DNA of 64,000 nt from an uncultured Woeseia sp. (GTDB lineage Bacteria; Pseudomonadota; Gammaproteobacteria; Steroidobacterales; Woeseiaceae), in NCBI GenBank assembly GCA_913031125.1, contig CAJWFK010000001.1, forward strand, positions 1-64,000, given 5' to 3'. The position numbers and the translations under genes are program-made. Position 1 is the stretch's first letter; each line of letters begins with the position of its first letter. Of this stretch, positions 39,033 to 47,234 are shown one piece after another. Below the pieces are notes generated by a model. It worked only from the letters and a program-made list of their open reading frames with translations. It was not told the origin of the DNA and ran no database searches.

Positions 39033-40031
39033 TTATGGATTAAGCTGTGAGCTATAACCAAACAGGCCTGCCACTCCGCCAGTATGTATAAAAAGAAGAT
39101 TCTTCGCTTCACTGAATTCACCTTTTTGAATCAGATCAATCATACCTGCCAAACCCTTTCCACTGTAGACAGGATCGAAAAGGAGTCCCTCTAGCTGGGC
39201 TAGCAACATCACAGCATCTTTCATTTCTTTTGTTGGGATGCCGTAGCCATCGCCCACGTAATCACAATTGGCAACTATATCTTCACGGTCAATGCAGCCC
39301 GGCACCCCGACATAAGCAGCCGTTTCCTCTGCTAATTTGAATACTTTCTCTTCTTGCTCAGCTTTTGCGGCATTCACGCCAATACCCAGAAGAGGTATTT
39401 TTGAATTCATGGCCTGCAAGCCAACCACTAAACCGGCTTGGGTACCTGCACTACCGGTCGCGTGAACAACCTGCTCGATAACGACAGACTCACGATTGGC
39501 CTGTGCCAAAAATTCCATGGCACAATCAATATAACCCAGCGCACCAATAGGATTAGAACCCCCACCAGGGATAACATAAGGATTATGTCCCTTTGTACGC
39601 AATTCAGTAGCTAACTCGTCCATAACCACATTCATATCGGAACCTTTCGGAACCTCTCGAATATTTGCACCAAATATTCGGTCCAATAGAACATTACCAG
39701 ATGTTTTATAGGCATCATCAGGGTCTTCAACGCGTTTCTCAAAAACAAGTTCACATTTCATGCCTAGCTTACAAGCCGCAGCTGCTGTTTGACGGGCATG
39801 ATTAGACTGGACAGCACCTTGTGTGATGACAACATCTGACCCTTTCTCCAGTGCATCAGCCATCAGGAACTCAAGTTTTCTTGTCTTATTTCCTCCGGTA
39901 CCTAGTCCGGTGCAATCATCCCGCTTAATATAGATATCAGGACCTCCCAAATGCTGACTTAAACGCGGTAAATACTCCATAGGTGTAGGTAAATGGGCCA
40001 ATGAAATACGCGGAAATCTAGATAGCAACAT
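39033..40031 (-). CDS. PLP-dependent D-cysteine desulfhydrase/ACC deaminase family enzyme
   Basis: A 332-residue fold-II PLP enzyme. The PLP lysine is in [35 protein letters not shown] and the phosphate-binding [15 protein letters not shown] are family standard, and [13 protein letters not shown] closes it. D-cysteine desulfhydrase makes pyruvate, sulfide and ammonia; relatives act on 1-aminocyclopropane-1-carboxylate or L-cysteate. Eleven bases downstream of a racemase-family gene, which fits D-amino-acid handling. Exact substrate open. Confidence 0.88.
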   Translation of the reverse strand: MLLSRFPRISLAHLPTPMEYLPRLSQHLGGPDIYIKRDDCTGLGTGGNKTRKLEFLMADALEKGSDVVITQGAVQSNHARQTAAAACKLGMKCELVFEKRVEDPDDAYKTSGNVLLDRIFGANIREVPKGSDMNVVMDELATELRTKGHNPYVIPGGGSNPIGALGYIDCAMEFLAQANRESVVIEQVVHATGSAGTQAGLVVGLQAMNSKIPLLGIGVNAAKAEQEEKVFKLAEETAAYVGVPGCIDREDIVANCDYVGDGYGIPTKEMKDAVMLLAQLEGLLFDPVYSGKGLAGMIDLIQKGEFSEAKNLLFIHTGGVAGLFGYSSQLNP

Positions 40032-40042
40032 AATTTTTTTTC

Positions 40043-40771
40043 CTATTTTGACCCTTGCAGTGGTTCTGTTCCCATGGCCAATGCTAACGTGCGATCAACT
40101 AAAACATCCGTAGAGCTGATAACTGGAACATCAAAGCTATGGCCGTCAAAAACAATCGGAATTTCTGTACAACCGGCAATAATAACTTCCGCACCGCGAG
40201 CAACAAGTGACTGAGCAACACCGGCCATTGCATTAGAAATATCACCATTTTCTTTACCAGCTTTAATCGAGTGAATAAGCCGCATCAACTCATCAAGATT
40301 CTTGTCATCTGGGATAACTGCCTTTCGTCCGGAAGCCTGGATAGCTTCTTGATAAAGACCACTGCTTAAACAGCCATCAGTTGCCATCACTCCGACAGCA
40401 GAAGTAATGGGGTATAGCCTATCTATTTCACCGACAGACTCCTCAATGATATTGATGAGAGGGATATTAATTTCCGCATCGACACCTGTTAAAAAAGCAT
40501 GAGCAGTATTACAGACCATCACTAGAAATGCGGCGCCGCTCTCTTCAAGACGTTTTGCCATAGCCGTTATTCGAGGAGTAACATCATCAAGGCCCGAAGC
40601 AAGGGCAACTTGCCGGTTCGGCACAGTCGGATCTTGATCAACAATCATGTGAAGGTGATCTTGGTCCCTGGCAGAATCTATCTGTGCCATAACTTTAGAC
40701 ATAAAGTCGATGGTTGCTGCTGGGCCCATGCCACCCATGACACCCACTATCTTCTTTGCTTTTTTACTCAT
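40043..40771 (-). CDS. Aspartate/glutamate racemase family protein
   Basis: A 242-residue two-domain racemase with both catalytic cysteines: [10 protein letters not shown] in the first half and [12 protein letters not shown] in the second. The start [20 protein letters not shown] is typical of the YgeA/aspartate racemase group, which works without PLP. It lies between the M24 peptidase and the D-cysteine-desulfhydrase-like gene, suggesting interconversion of D- and L-amino acids released from peptides. Confidence 0.9.
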   Translation of the reverse strand: MSKKAKKIVGVMGGMGPAATIDFMSKVMAQIDSARDQDHLHMIVDQDPTVPNRQVALASGLDDVTPRITAMAKRLEESGAAFLVMVCNTAHAFLTGVDAEINIPLINIIEESVGEIDRLYPITSAVGVMATDGCLSSGLYQEAIQASGRKAVIPDDKNLDELMRLIHSIKAGKENGDISNAMAGVAQSLVARGAEVIIAGCTEIPIVFDGHSFDVPVISSTDVLVDRTLALAMGTEPLQGSK

Positions 40772-40820
40772 CAGGCAGAAGTTTTATTCTACAAGTCCCC
40801 TAAATTAATATGGCTTTTAA

Positions 40821-42164
40821 TTACTGTGTTGCAGGTATTCTTGGGACTAAGTGAAATTGTTTTTGTCGCCCGTCAATGTACCAAACATTTTTACCATCGA
40901 AGAACGCGTCCTCCTCTAACTTGATACGCACCGACTTACCCCAGGTTGGCACTTCACTTTCAGCATATAGTTCAATGGAATATGCTGTATTCGGGTATAC
41001 AGGATAATCACCGTCACCTGGCACCCCATCCTGTTGGTCCCACATTCCAATTGTCGCTCCCGCCGCATGGCCGTGGTAACCAATCGGGTGTGTGTATATA
41101 GAAGGCGTAATACCCTCATTCTTAGCTTGCTGCAGTGACATTGCGAGAATTTCATTTCCTGTTCGACCTACTTTGATATTGTCGGTCAAAATATCCTGGA
41201 GACGATTGCCATTAGCTAAGGCCCTCTTAAGGTCTTCTGGAGCATCCGTCTCACCTGGTTTCAGCACGTAGGCATGTTGCTGCGTATCAGTATTTAGTCG
41301 AAGATAGGTTATACCGAAGTCAACATGCAGCAGGTCCCCAGGTCTAATCACATCAGCTCCGTAACGTGAGAGTGTCCAGTCAGTCATGGACGTTTCCGGT
41401 GCTTCGGCCCTGTCTATTGATACGGAAGGATGAAACCAAGTAGATAGCCCTAGTTCTACAATTCGGTTTCGATACCACCACACCACATCATCTGTTGCAG
41501 TAATACCTGGATTAATCACCTTTTCTGACAGCCCTTCCGCCAAAATATCATGCGCAATCCGAACAATATGCGGATATATTTGCATTTCCGCAGCTGTCCG
41601 GGTTTCCAGCCAACCAACGGCTAGCGATTCCGCCGATACAAGTCGCCCACGCAAACTTTTAGGTAGTACTTTGGATAAAAGGTCAAATTCTGTATGGGAA
41701 ATACCGTCCGCCAAAGCATAAATTTCAGAATAATTGACGCCTATACGCTGGGGATTGCGATCCGCGATAAGCCTGCCCAGATGCGCCCACTGTTCCCCAT
41801 CTTCTTCCTTGTTCCATGCACCAGAAAAAATTTTACCGACCGGATAGCGAGAAACAGAAAGTGTTTCCAATGGCTGCTCCATACCTCGATCAAAAATAAG
41901 TAAAATGGTTGTCCGCCGAGCCGCATGCTGGGTCGCTGGCAAAAAGGTTCGGATTACCGGGTCTTCATTGTATTCACGAGAAATAATGACCCACATATCT
42001 ATGCCCGAACGACGCATTAGATTCGGAAGAATTGTCTTAACACGGTCCATTAACAAACGATCGATGACTGTCGCCCGTTCCTCGAGTGGTAATACGCTGG
42101 GTGATGCATTTAGTGTTGATACAACACCAAATAGAACTAATGTTGTGACAAATTTCTTAACCAT
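40821..42164 (-). CDS. M24-family Xaa-Pro peptidase-like protein, secreted
   Basis: A 447-residue creatinase/aminopeptidase-P-fold protein with a signal peptide (to about residue 20). The pita-bread domain has LLHVDFGITYLRLNTDTQQH (metal Asp positions), HPIGYHGHAAGATIG (His) and AYSIELYAESEV (Glu), as in the family. Such enzymes remove residues before proline. Neighbours on the same strand are the metallo-beta-lactamase-fold gene upstream (69 bases) and the racemase downstream (49 bases). Confidence 0.88.
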   Translation of the reverse strand: MVKKFVTTLVLFGVVSTLNASPSVLPLEERATVIDRLLMDRVKTILPNLMRRSGIDMWVIISREYNEDPVIRTFLPATQHAARRTTILLIFDRGMEQPLETLSVSRYPVGKIFSGAWNKEEDGEQWAHLGRLIADRNPQRIGVNYSEIYALADGISHTEFDLLSKVLPKSLRGRLVSAESLAVGWLETRTAAEMQIYPHIVRIAHDILAEGLSEKVINPGITATDDVVWWYRNRIVELGLSTWFHPSVSIDRAEAPETSMTDWTLSRYGADVIRPGDLLHVDFGITYLRLNTDTQQHAYVLKPGETDAPEDLKRALANGNRLQDILTDNIKVGRTGNEILAMSLQQAKNEGITPSIYTHPIGYHGHAAGATIGMWDQQDGVPGDGDYPVYPNTAYSIELYAESEVPTWGKSVRIKLEEDAFFDGKNVWYIDGRQKQFHLVPRIPATQ

Positions 42165-42233
42165 TGTTTAAATCCACTCCGGGCCGATTATGTTGATACA
42201 GTAACAGTATGACCAAGCTGTAATGGCACAGCA

Positions 42234-43106
42234 CTAGTTCATCAGATCCTGGTATACCGCTGCCAACATTGAGGCAGATCCCCCGATTCTTCCAGAACCA
42301 TCCCAACGTTCATCATATTCGGCCGTCAAGTTCCCCGACTGGATTTGATCAAGTGATGCCCCTTCGCGAATGGCTTTTGCGACCCGATCTCGAATAACCA
42401 CTAACATGTCCCTAAATGCTGTCACTTCATCTACATTCGAAATACCACCGTGTCCCGGAATTATTTTGGTATTCGAATCCGAGATATCTATGAGGAGATT
42501 CAACGCTTCAATGGTGCCCAGAAAACTACCACCATTGTTGACGTCGATATATGGATAGGTTGTCGTCCGGTACACATCTCCAGTATGAACGACGTTGGAG
42601 CCCTTAAATCTTACAAATGCATCACCGTTAGTGTGTGCATCAGGCACCTTCAAGACATGCACTGTCTCACCATTAATATGAAATGACATATCTTCACTAA
42701 ATGTAATAAGTGGTGGTTGTTCAGCATACCCCGCAATTTCCATTTGGGTACGGACATTGTCATGACCAAATATCATTGTCCCCATACGGCCAAAATTCTC
42801 ATTGCCACCAGTGTGATCTGGATGCATATGCGTATTTACCAAAAATCTTATTGGGTGATTGGATAATGTGCGAATAGCAGTGACGATTTTGTCAGTAAGC
42901 GGTGCATATTGGTCATCGATCAGAAAAACACCATCGTCGCCGGTGAAAAGTCCAATGTTGCCACCGCGACCCTCAATATAGCTAACGTTCCCTGAAACCG
43001 TGTGGATACTCAGCACAACTTCATCGAAATCCTGGGCTAACGAGACCCCTAAACCCAGAAATAATAGCAACACAGATACAAGTGCAGAATTCGAATATTT
43101 GCTCAT
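42234..43106 (-). CDS. Metallo-beta-lactamase-fold hydrolase, secreted
   Basis: A 290-residue hydrolase with a signal peptide ending SLAQ. The zinc motif is NTHMHPDHTGGNENFG, with further ligands in DAHTNGDAFV, HTGDVYR and IIPGHGG. This periplasmic subgroup resembles SoxH/cyclase-type proteins with unknown substrates; it is not a clear antibiotic resistance enzyme. First gene of the leftward run MBL, M24, racemase, PLP enzyme. Confidence 0.9.
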   Translation of the reverse strand: MSKYSNSALVSVLLLFLGLGVSLAQDFDEVVLSIHTVSGNVSYIEGRGGNIGLFTGDDGVFLIDDQYAPLTDKIVTAIRTLSNHPIRFLVNTHMHPDHTGGNENFGRMGTMIFGHDNVRTQMEIAGYAEQPPLITFSEDMSFHINGETVHVLKVPDAHTNGDAFVRFKGSNVVHTGDVYRTTTYPYIDVNNGGSFLGTIEALNLLIDISDSNTKIIPGHGGISNVDEVTAFRDMLVVIRDRVAKAIREGASLDQIQSGNLTAEYDERWDGSGRIGGSASMLAAVYQDLMN

Positions 43107-43243
43107 TTTAGTTTTTCTCCGAAAAATATTTTAGAGAAGCTCGCAACCAGACTAGCGCATTCTCGACACCAACAACAAACCTTATATCCCTCGTGTATTA
43201 TCTTTTATTAAAGCCACCAAACTAAAACAACCGGGTGTACATC

Positions 43244-44860
43244 ATGAAAAGAATTTTAGTTGCGATTGCGACGCTATCACTAGTGAACTTCACACTGGCA
43301 CAGGATGAAACGATTGAAATTGGCGGAGCGCAGCCTCAATTAATGGGATTAAAAGCCGAAGCAGCTGAGTTAGTAGGTAGTAACCAGAAGCTCACCCAAG
43401 AGATTGTAGACAGTCTGTTTTCGTTTTCAGAACTTGGTTTCCAGGAATTTGAAACGCAGCGCTACATTACAGAAATCCTGGAAACTAACGGTTTCCATTT
43501 ACAACAGGGGGTCTCTGGTATACCCAGCGCATGGTGGGCCACATGGGGAAGCGGTAAACCGGTTATCGCTCTCGGTTCAGATGTCGACGGAATTCCTAAG
43601 TCCTCACAAATGCCTGGAGTTACCTACCGACAACCGATGGTTGAGGGTGGACCGGGACATGGAGAGGGACATAATTCCGGTCAGGCCGTGAACATCACCG
43701 CGGCACTCGCCGTAAAGGAATTGATGAAACGCGAAGGCCTGCCCGGGACCATCGTACTTTGGCCAGGAATAGCCGAGGAACTTGTTGGAACAAAGGCATG
43801 GTTCGCACGCGATGGTCTATATGACGATGTTGACGCGGTTATCTTTACCCACGTATCCGATTCGTTCGGAGTAAGTTGGGGACAGGCAACAGGCACTGGA
43901 TTAGTTTCTGTTGAATATACATTTGAAGGAATGGCTGCCCATGGTGCTGGCGATCCATGGAAAGGACGCAGCGCTCTAGATGCTGTTGAACTAATGAATA
44001 TTGCGTGGAATTTCAAACGTGAGCACCTGCATCCACTCCAGCGTTCGCACTACGTCATTGTTGATGGTGGAGACCAGCCAAATGTTGTGCCATCAAAAGC
44101 CACGGTCTGGTATTTCGTTCGTGAAATAACTGCTGACAATATCCGTACAAATTTTGAGGCTCTCCAACGTATCGCCGAAGGTGCAACAATGATGACCGAT
44201 ACAACGGTATCCCGACGCATCATCGGTGCTGCTTACCCTCGCCACTTCAACAAGCCCATTGCGGAAGCCATGTACGAAAATATTCGTGCGGTCGGCATGC
44301 CGGAATGGTCAGAAGATGATCAGCTCTTTGCTCGCGCGTTCCAGGAATTTATGGGCGCGGAAGAAATCATTGGTCTTAATTCTGAAGTAGCAGATCTTGG
44401 AGTACCCCTCGAACAACCTCGCTCCGGCGGTTCGGATGACATCGGTGACGTTTCCTGGAACGTGCCAACAGTGACACTCCGATTTCCTTCTAATATTGAC
44501 GGCCGTATAGGGCATCATTGGTCAAGTGCTATCGCTATGGCAACACCAGTTGCCCACAAAGGTGCATCAGCGGGCGCTAAAGTAGTCGCAGCGACGATTC
44601 TTGACTTACTACAACAAAAAGATTTAGTCACGAACGCTTGGACGTATTTTCGTGAAGAACAGACAGCACAAGAAACTTATGTGCCATTCATCAGTAATGA
44701 TGACCCCCCCGCTATCGAAAAAAATAAAGAAATAATGGATAGATACAAAAATGCATTGGAAAGCTACTACTACGATCCAGCCAAATATCCAACATACCTA
44801 GACCAACTAGGCATTGATTATCCTCAACTAATAGAACCCAATAAAAAATCAGAAGAATGA
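43244..44860 (+). CDS. M20-family amidohydrolase, AbgB-like, secreted
   Basis: A 538-residue exported M20 hydrolase. ATG 43244 gives a clean signal peptide ending FTLAQ; a GTG nine bases earlier is also in frame. Metal and catalytic segments: IALGSDVDGIPKSSQ, GGPGHGEGHNSGQAVN and GIAEELVGTKAW, with the lid domain around GMAAHGAGDPWKGRSALDAV and the closing HHWSSAIAMATPVAHKGA. Relatives split aminobenzoyl-glutamate or other N-acyl amino acids. Its stop overlaps the next start (ATGA). Confidence 0.9.
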   Translation: MKRILVAIATLSLVNFTLAQDETIEIGGAQPQLMGLKAEAAELVGSNQKLTQEIVDSLFSFSELGFQEFETQRYITEILETNGFHLQQGVSGIPSAWWATWGSGKPVIALGSDVDGIPKSSQMPGVTYRQPMVEGGPGHGEGHNSGQAVNITAALAVKELMKREGLPGTIVLWPGIAEELVGTKAWFARDGLYDDVDAVIFTHVSDSFGVSWGQATGTGLVSVEYTFEGMAAHGAGDPWKGRSALDAVELMNIAWNFKREHLHPLQRSHYVIVDGGDQPNVVPSKATVWYFVREITADNIRTNFEALQRIAEGATMMTDTTVSRRIIGAAYPRHFNKPIAEAMYENIRAVGMPEWSEDDQLFARAFQEFMGAEEIIGLNSEVADLGVPLEQPRSGGSDDIGDVSWNVPTVTLRFPSNIDGRIGHHWSSAIAMATPVAHKGASAGAKVVAATILDLLQQKDLVTNAWTYFREEQTAQETYVPFISNDDPPAIEKNKEIMDRYKNALESYYYDPAKYPTYLDQLGIDYPQLIEPNKKSEE

Positions 44861-45375
44861 CAATCAGCCAAACATCGAGAAAGAAACTGGCTTACCATCT
44901 CACTGTCGCTAAAGCGACCACGTTTTTATTACTGCCACTCGCTGTTTTCTCCGAAGATCGCTGGATCTCGGAATCTGGTCACAATGAGATGATTTATCAG
45001 ACCGCTCTGGATCCAATCAAGGATGAATATGGCCTTAAAGAACTGAAACCACAACTCAAATTTTATTGTTCTCCTGAGGACAGTTCAATCACTGCAAGTA
45101 TTAACTGGAAACGATTCATTTCATCTTTTAGTACAGAGGTTGGCTTCAAAATAGATGCAGGGAAATTTTTATGGCTAAAGTGGCGAGTCGATGACTCAGA
45201 GAAAATAACTTACAGTCCATCGACGGCTGATACAGAAAAATTAATTAAGGCCATGAATGACGGCGAAACTCTTCTTGTTGACATTGCACCATATTCGGAA
45301 GCTCCTATTACAGTGAACTTCAATTTGAGTGGATTTTCAGCAGCACTTGAGGAATTGAAGAAAAGCTGCAGATAA
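44857..45375 (+). CDS. Periplasmic protein resembling VasI/type VI secretion-associated proteins
   Basis: A 172-residue protein with a hydrophobic leader (residues about 16-32). The body has short strands (LKPQLKFYCSPEDSS, INWKRFIS, WLKWRVDDSE) and ends NFNLSGFSAALEELKKSC, the layout seen in VasI-like proteins in type VI secretion clusters and in unrelated periplasmic proteins. No secretion gene is near. It is translationally coupled to the M20 hydrolase by an ATGA overlap, so it may assist that enzyme. Function unknown. Confidence 0.65.
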   Translation: MTISQTSRKKLAYHLTVAKATTFLLLPLAVFSEDRWISESGHNEMIYQTALDPIKDEYGLKELKPQLKFYCSPEDSSITASINWKRFISSFSTEVGFKIDAGKFLWLKWRVDDSEKITYSPSTADTEKLIKAMNDGETLLVDIAPYSEAPITVNFNLSGFSAALEELKKSCR

Positions 45376-45429
45376 CGCTTCCCCTAATATTGGAATTTAA
45401 CCAATTTGACAGGCTAACTGGCAGTGCTA

Positions 45430-46479
45430 TTAGCTTTCTTCGACACCAAGCCGCTTATGCATCAAAGGGCTAGTGGTGGTGTACTGAACATGAACTTTTC
45501 GATCAGGTTCCAAGCGCTGTTTGATCGCAAAAGCGGCAAGTGCTGCTTCATGAAAGCCGCAAAGGATGAGTTTTTTTTTGCCCGGGTAGAAATTTATATC
45601 GCCAATGGCATATATACCAGGTTCTGAGGTCTCAAATTTTTCTGTGTCGACGTTAATAGTCTTTCGATTGAGATCCAATCCCCAATCCGCAATCGGACCT
45701 AGTTTCGGTGCGAGACCAAAAAACACAAGTAAATGATCGGCCCCAACCTCAATAATCCCTTGTTCTTTAGACTCAATCGCTATCGAAGAAACATAGCCAT
45801 TTTTACCTCTAATCTCCGTAACCTTTGCATTATTAATCTCATCAATCACACCCTCAGCAACAAGTTTTCTCATTTGTTTTACTGAATTAGACATCGCACG
45901 ATACTCAGCTCTTCGATGCACTAAAGTAATTTTATCTGTCGTACCGGCCAGCTCTATTACCCAATCGAGTGCAGAATCCCCACCGCCAAGGACAACTAAT
46001 TTTTTACCTGAAAATTCCGACGGATTTGTCACGCGATAATGTAAAGATTGCCCTTCATATTCTTGCGCATTAGGGACACGAATTTTCCGTGGTTGAAATG
46101 ATCCGACACCAGCAGCAATAACAATCGCTTTAGAAGAAATCTGTGTTCCTTGACCGGTCTCCACAAAGAAACTGTTCCCGTCTGAAGGTTGCACGACCCT
46201 GACCTCTTCTCCAAGATGCATTCCGCAGTCAAACGGTTCTATCTGCTTTAGCAAAGCTGCCGTCAGTTCTTCACCAGAACATACCGGTATAGCAGGTATA
46301 TCATATATCGGTTTATCAGGATAAAGTTCAGTGCACTGGCCCCCTGGTGCACGAATTGAATCAATAACTTCTGCTTTTAGGCCGAGAAGGCCCAACTCGA
46401 ACACCTGAAACAAGCCACATGGCCCCGCACCAACTATAACGACATCAGTATTAATCAATTTAATATTTCCACAAAACAC
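45430..46479 (-). CDS. Ferredoxin/flavodoxin-NADP+ reductase, thioredoxin-reductase-like type
   Basis: A 349-residue FAD/NAD(P)H enzyme of the YumC type. FAD site VVIVGAGPCGLFQVFELG, NADPH site VVLGGGDSALDWVIEL, and YAIGDINFYPGKKKLILCGF before the end. It lacks the CxxC pair of true thioredoxin reductase; the APGGQCTELYP segment is standard for these ferredoxin reductases. It supplies reduced ferredoxin or flavodoxin. It stands alone between two small gaps. The tail after residue 320 is a little long. Confidence 0.9.
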   Translation of the reverse strand: MFCGNIKLINTDVVIVGAGPCGLFQVFELGLLGLKAEVIDSIRAPGGQCTELYPDKPIYDIPAIPVCSGEELTAALLKQIEPFDCGMHLGEEVRVVQPSDGNSFFVETGQGTQISSKAIVIAAGVGSFQPRKIRVPNAQEYEGQSLHYRVTNPSEFSGKKLVVLGGGDSALDWVIELAGTTDKITLVHRRAEYRAMSNSVKQMRKLVAEGVIDEINNAKVTEIRGKNGYVSSIAIESKEQGIIEVGADHLLVFFGLAPKLGPIADWGLDLNRKTINVDTEKFETSEPGIYAIGDINFYPGKKKLILCGFHEAALAAFAIKQRLEPDRKVHVQYTTTSPLMHKRLGVEES

Positions 46480-46546
46480 AGGGAAAGAAGGCTCGTTAGT
46501 CTAACATTTTAACCTTAAAATATCGTCATTTCTGATGACAATTTAG

Positions 46547-47219
46547 TTATTTATAGACTAAAAGTTCTGCTGCTATATCCGGGAAAAACTGTGCAGGGTT
46601 TGGGGAAAGAGCTAGCCAATAGTTTTGGTCTTTCTTTGAGGCAACACCCGGAAAATTCACGCCAAGGCCTAAAAGATCGTTGATGACCTGGAAATGAAGA
46701 TGCGGTGGCCAATTTCCGTTTGTGGGCGGCTCTCCAACGGACCCAATCTGCTGGCCCTTCTGAATAGACTGTCCTAGAGATAAATTATCAAGTGTGTGGA
46801 GCGATAAATGTCCGTACAGCGTATAAAAAATTTTTGGCGGCATTCTATGTTCCAAAATCACAACCGGGCCGTAGTCAAGTTCTCTTTGGTTGTTAGCAAT
46901 TGCAAAAACTTTGGCCTCTAGTGGAGCGTAAATTGGTGTCTCCGGTGTACAGAATATATCCAGTCCCAAATGAATGGTGCGTCGCTCATCAAAATCATCC
47001 ACTAGAAAATCATCGGTTATATAGAGTTCACGTGGCTCAGCCCACCGGCCAAAAGCAAAATCTGTACCGGCAACGGCCATAGTACGACTAATTAGGACAT
47101 TCAAATCTTCAACACCTAAACCACGAATTCTCTTGCCAAAAAGTTTTGCGCCGGTACTCAGGTCAATTACTACCGCCTTGTTATCTGTGTGGATAATTTG
47201 CGCCGCCACTGGGTAAAGT
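46547..47219 (-). CDS. Stand-alone M23-type module related to aminotransferase-fused M23 domains
   Basis: An M23/LytM-fold protein. HLGLDIFCTPETPIYAPLEA gives the first His and Asp, YTLYGHLS and WPPHLHFQVI the other metal residues. The flanking segments (GRWAEPRELYITDDF before; LLGLGVNFPGVASK and WLALSPNPAQFFP after) match, as I recall them, the middle module of large three-part proteins joining a phosphotransferase domain, this M23 domain and a class III aminotransferase. Here neither partner is present. I set the start at GTG 47219, 16 bases after the S9 stop; the frame is open to a TTG at 47293 inside the S9 gene. No signal peptide is seen. Confidence 0.75.
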
Positions 47220-47234
47220 ACTCTAAAAACCTTA

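Noticed and set aside
42234-43106. A beta-lactam resistance gene from the metallo-beta-lactamase fold.
   Set aside because: The fold covers many hydrolases; this protein looks like a periplasmic SoxH/cyclase-type member among catabolic genes.
44857-45375. Evidence for a type VI secretion system from the VasI-like protein.
   Set aside because: No other secretion gene is in the window and the protein is coupled to a catabolic hydrolase.
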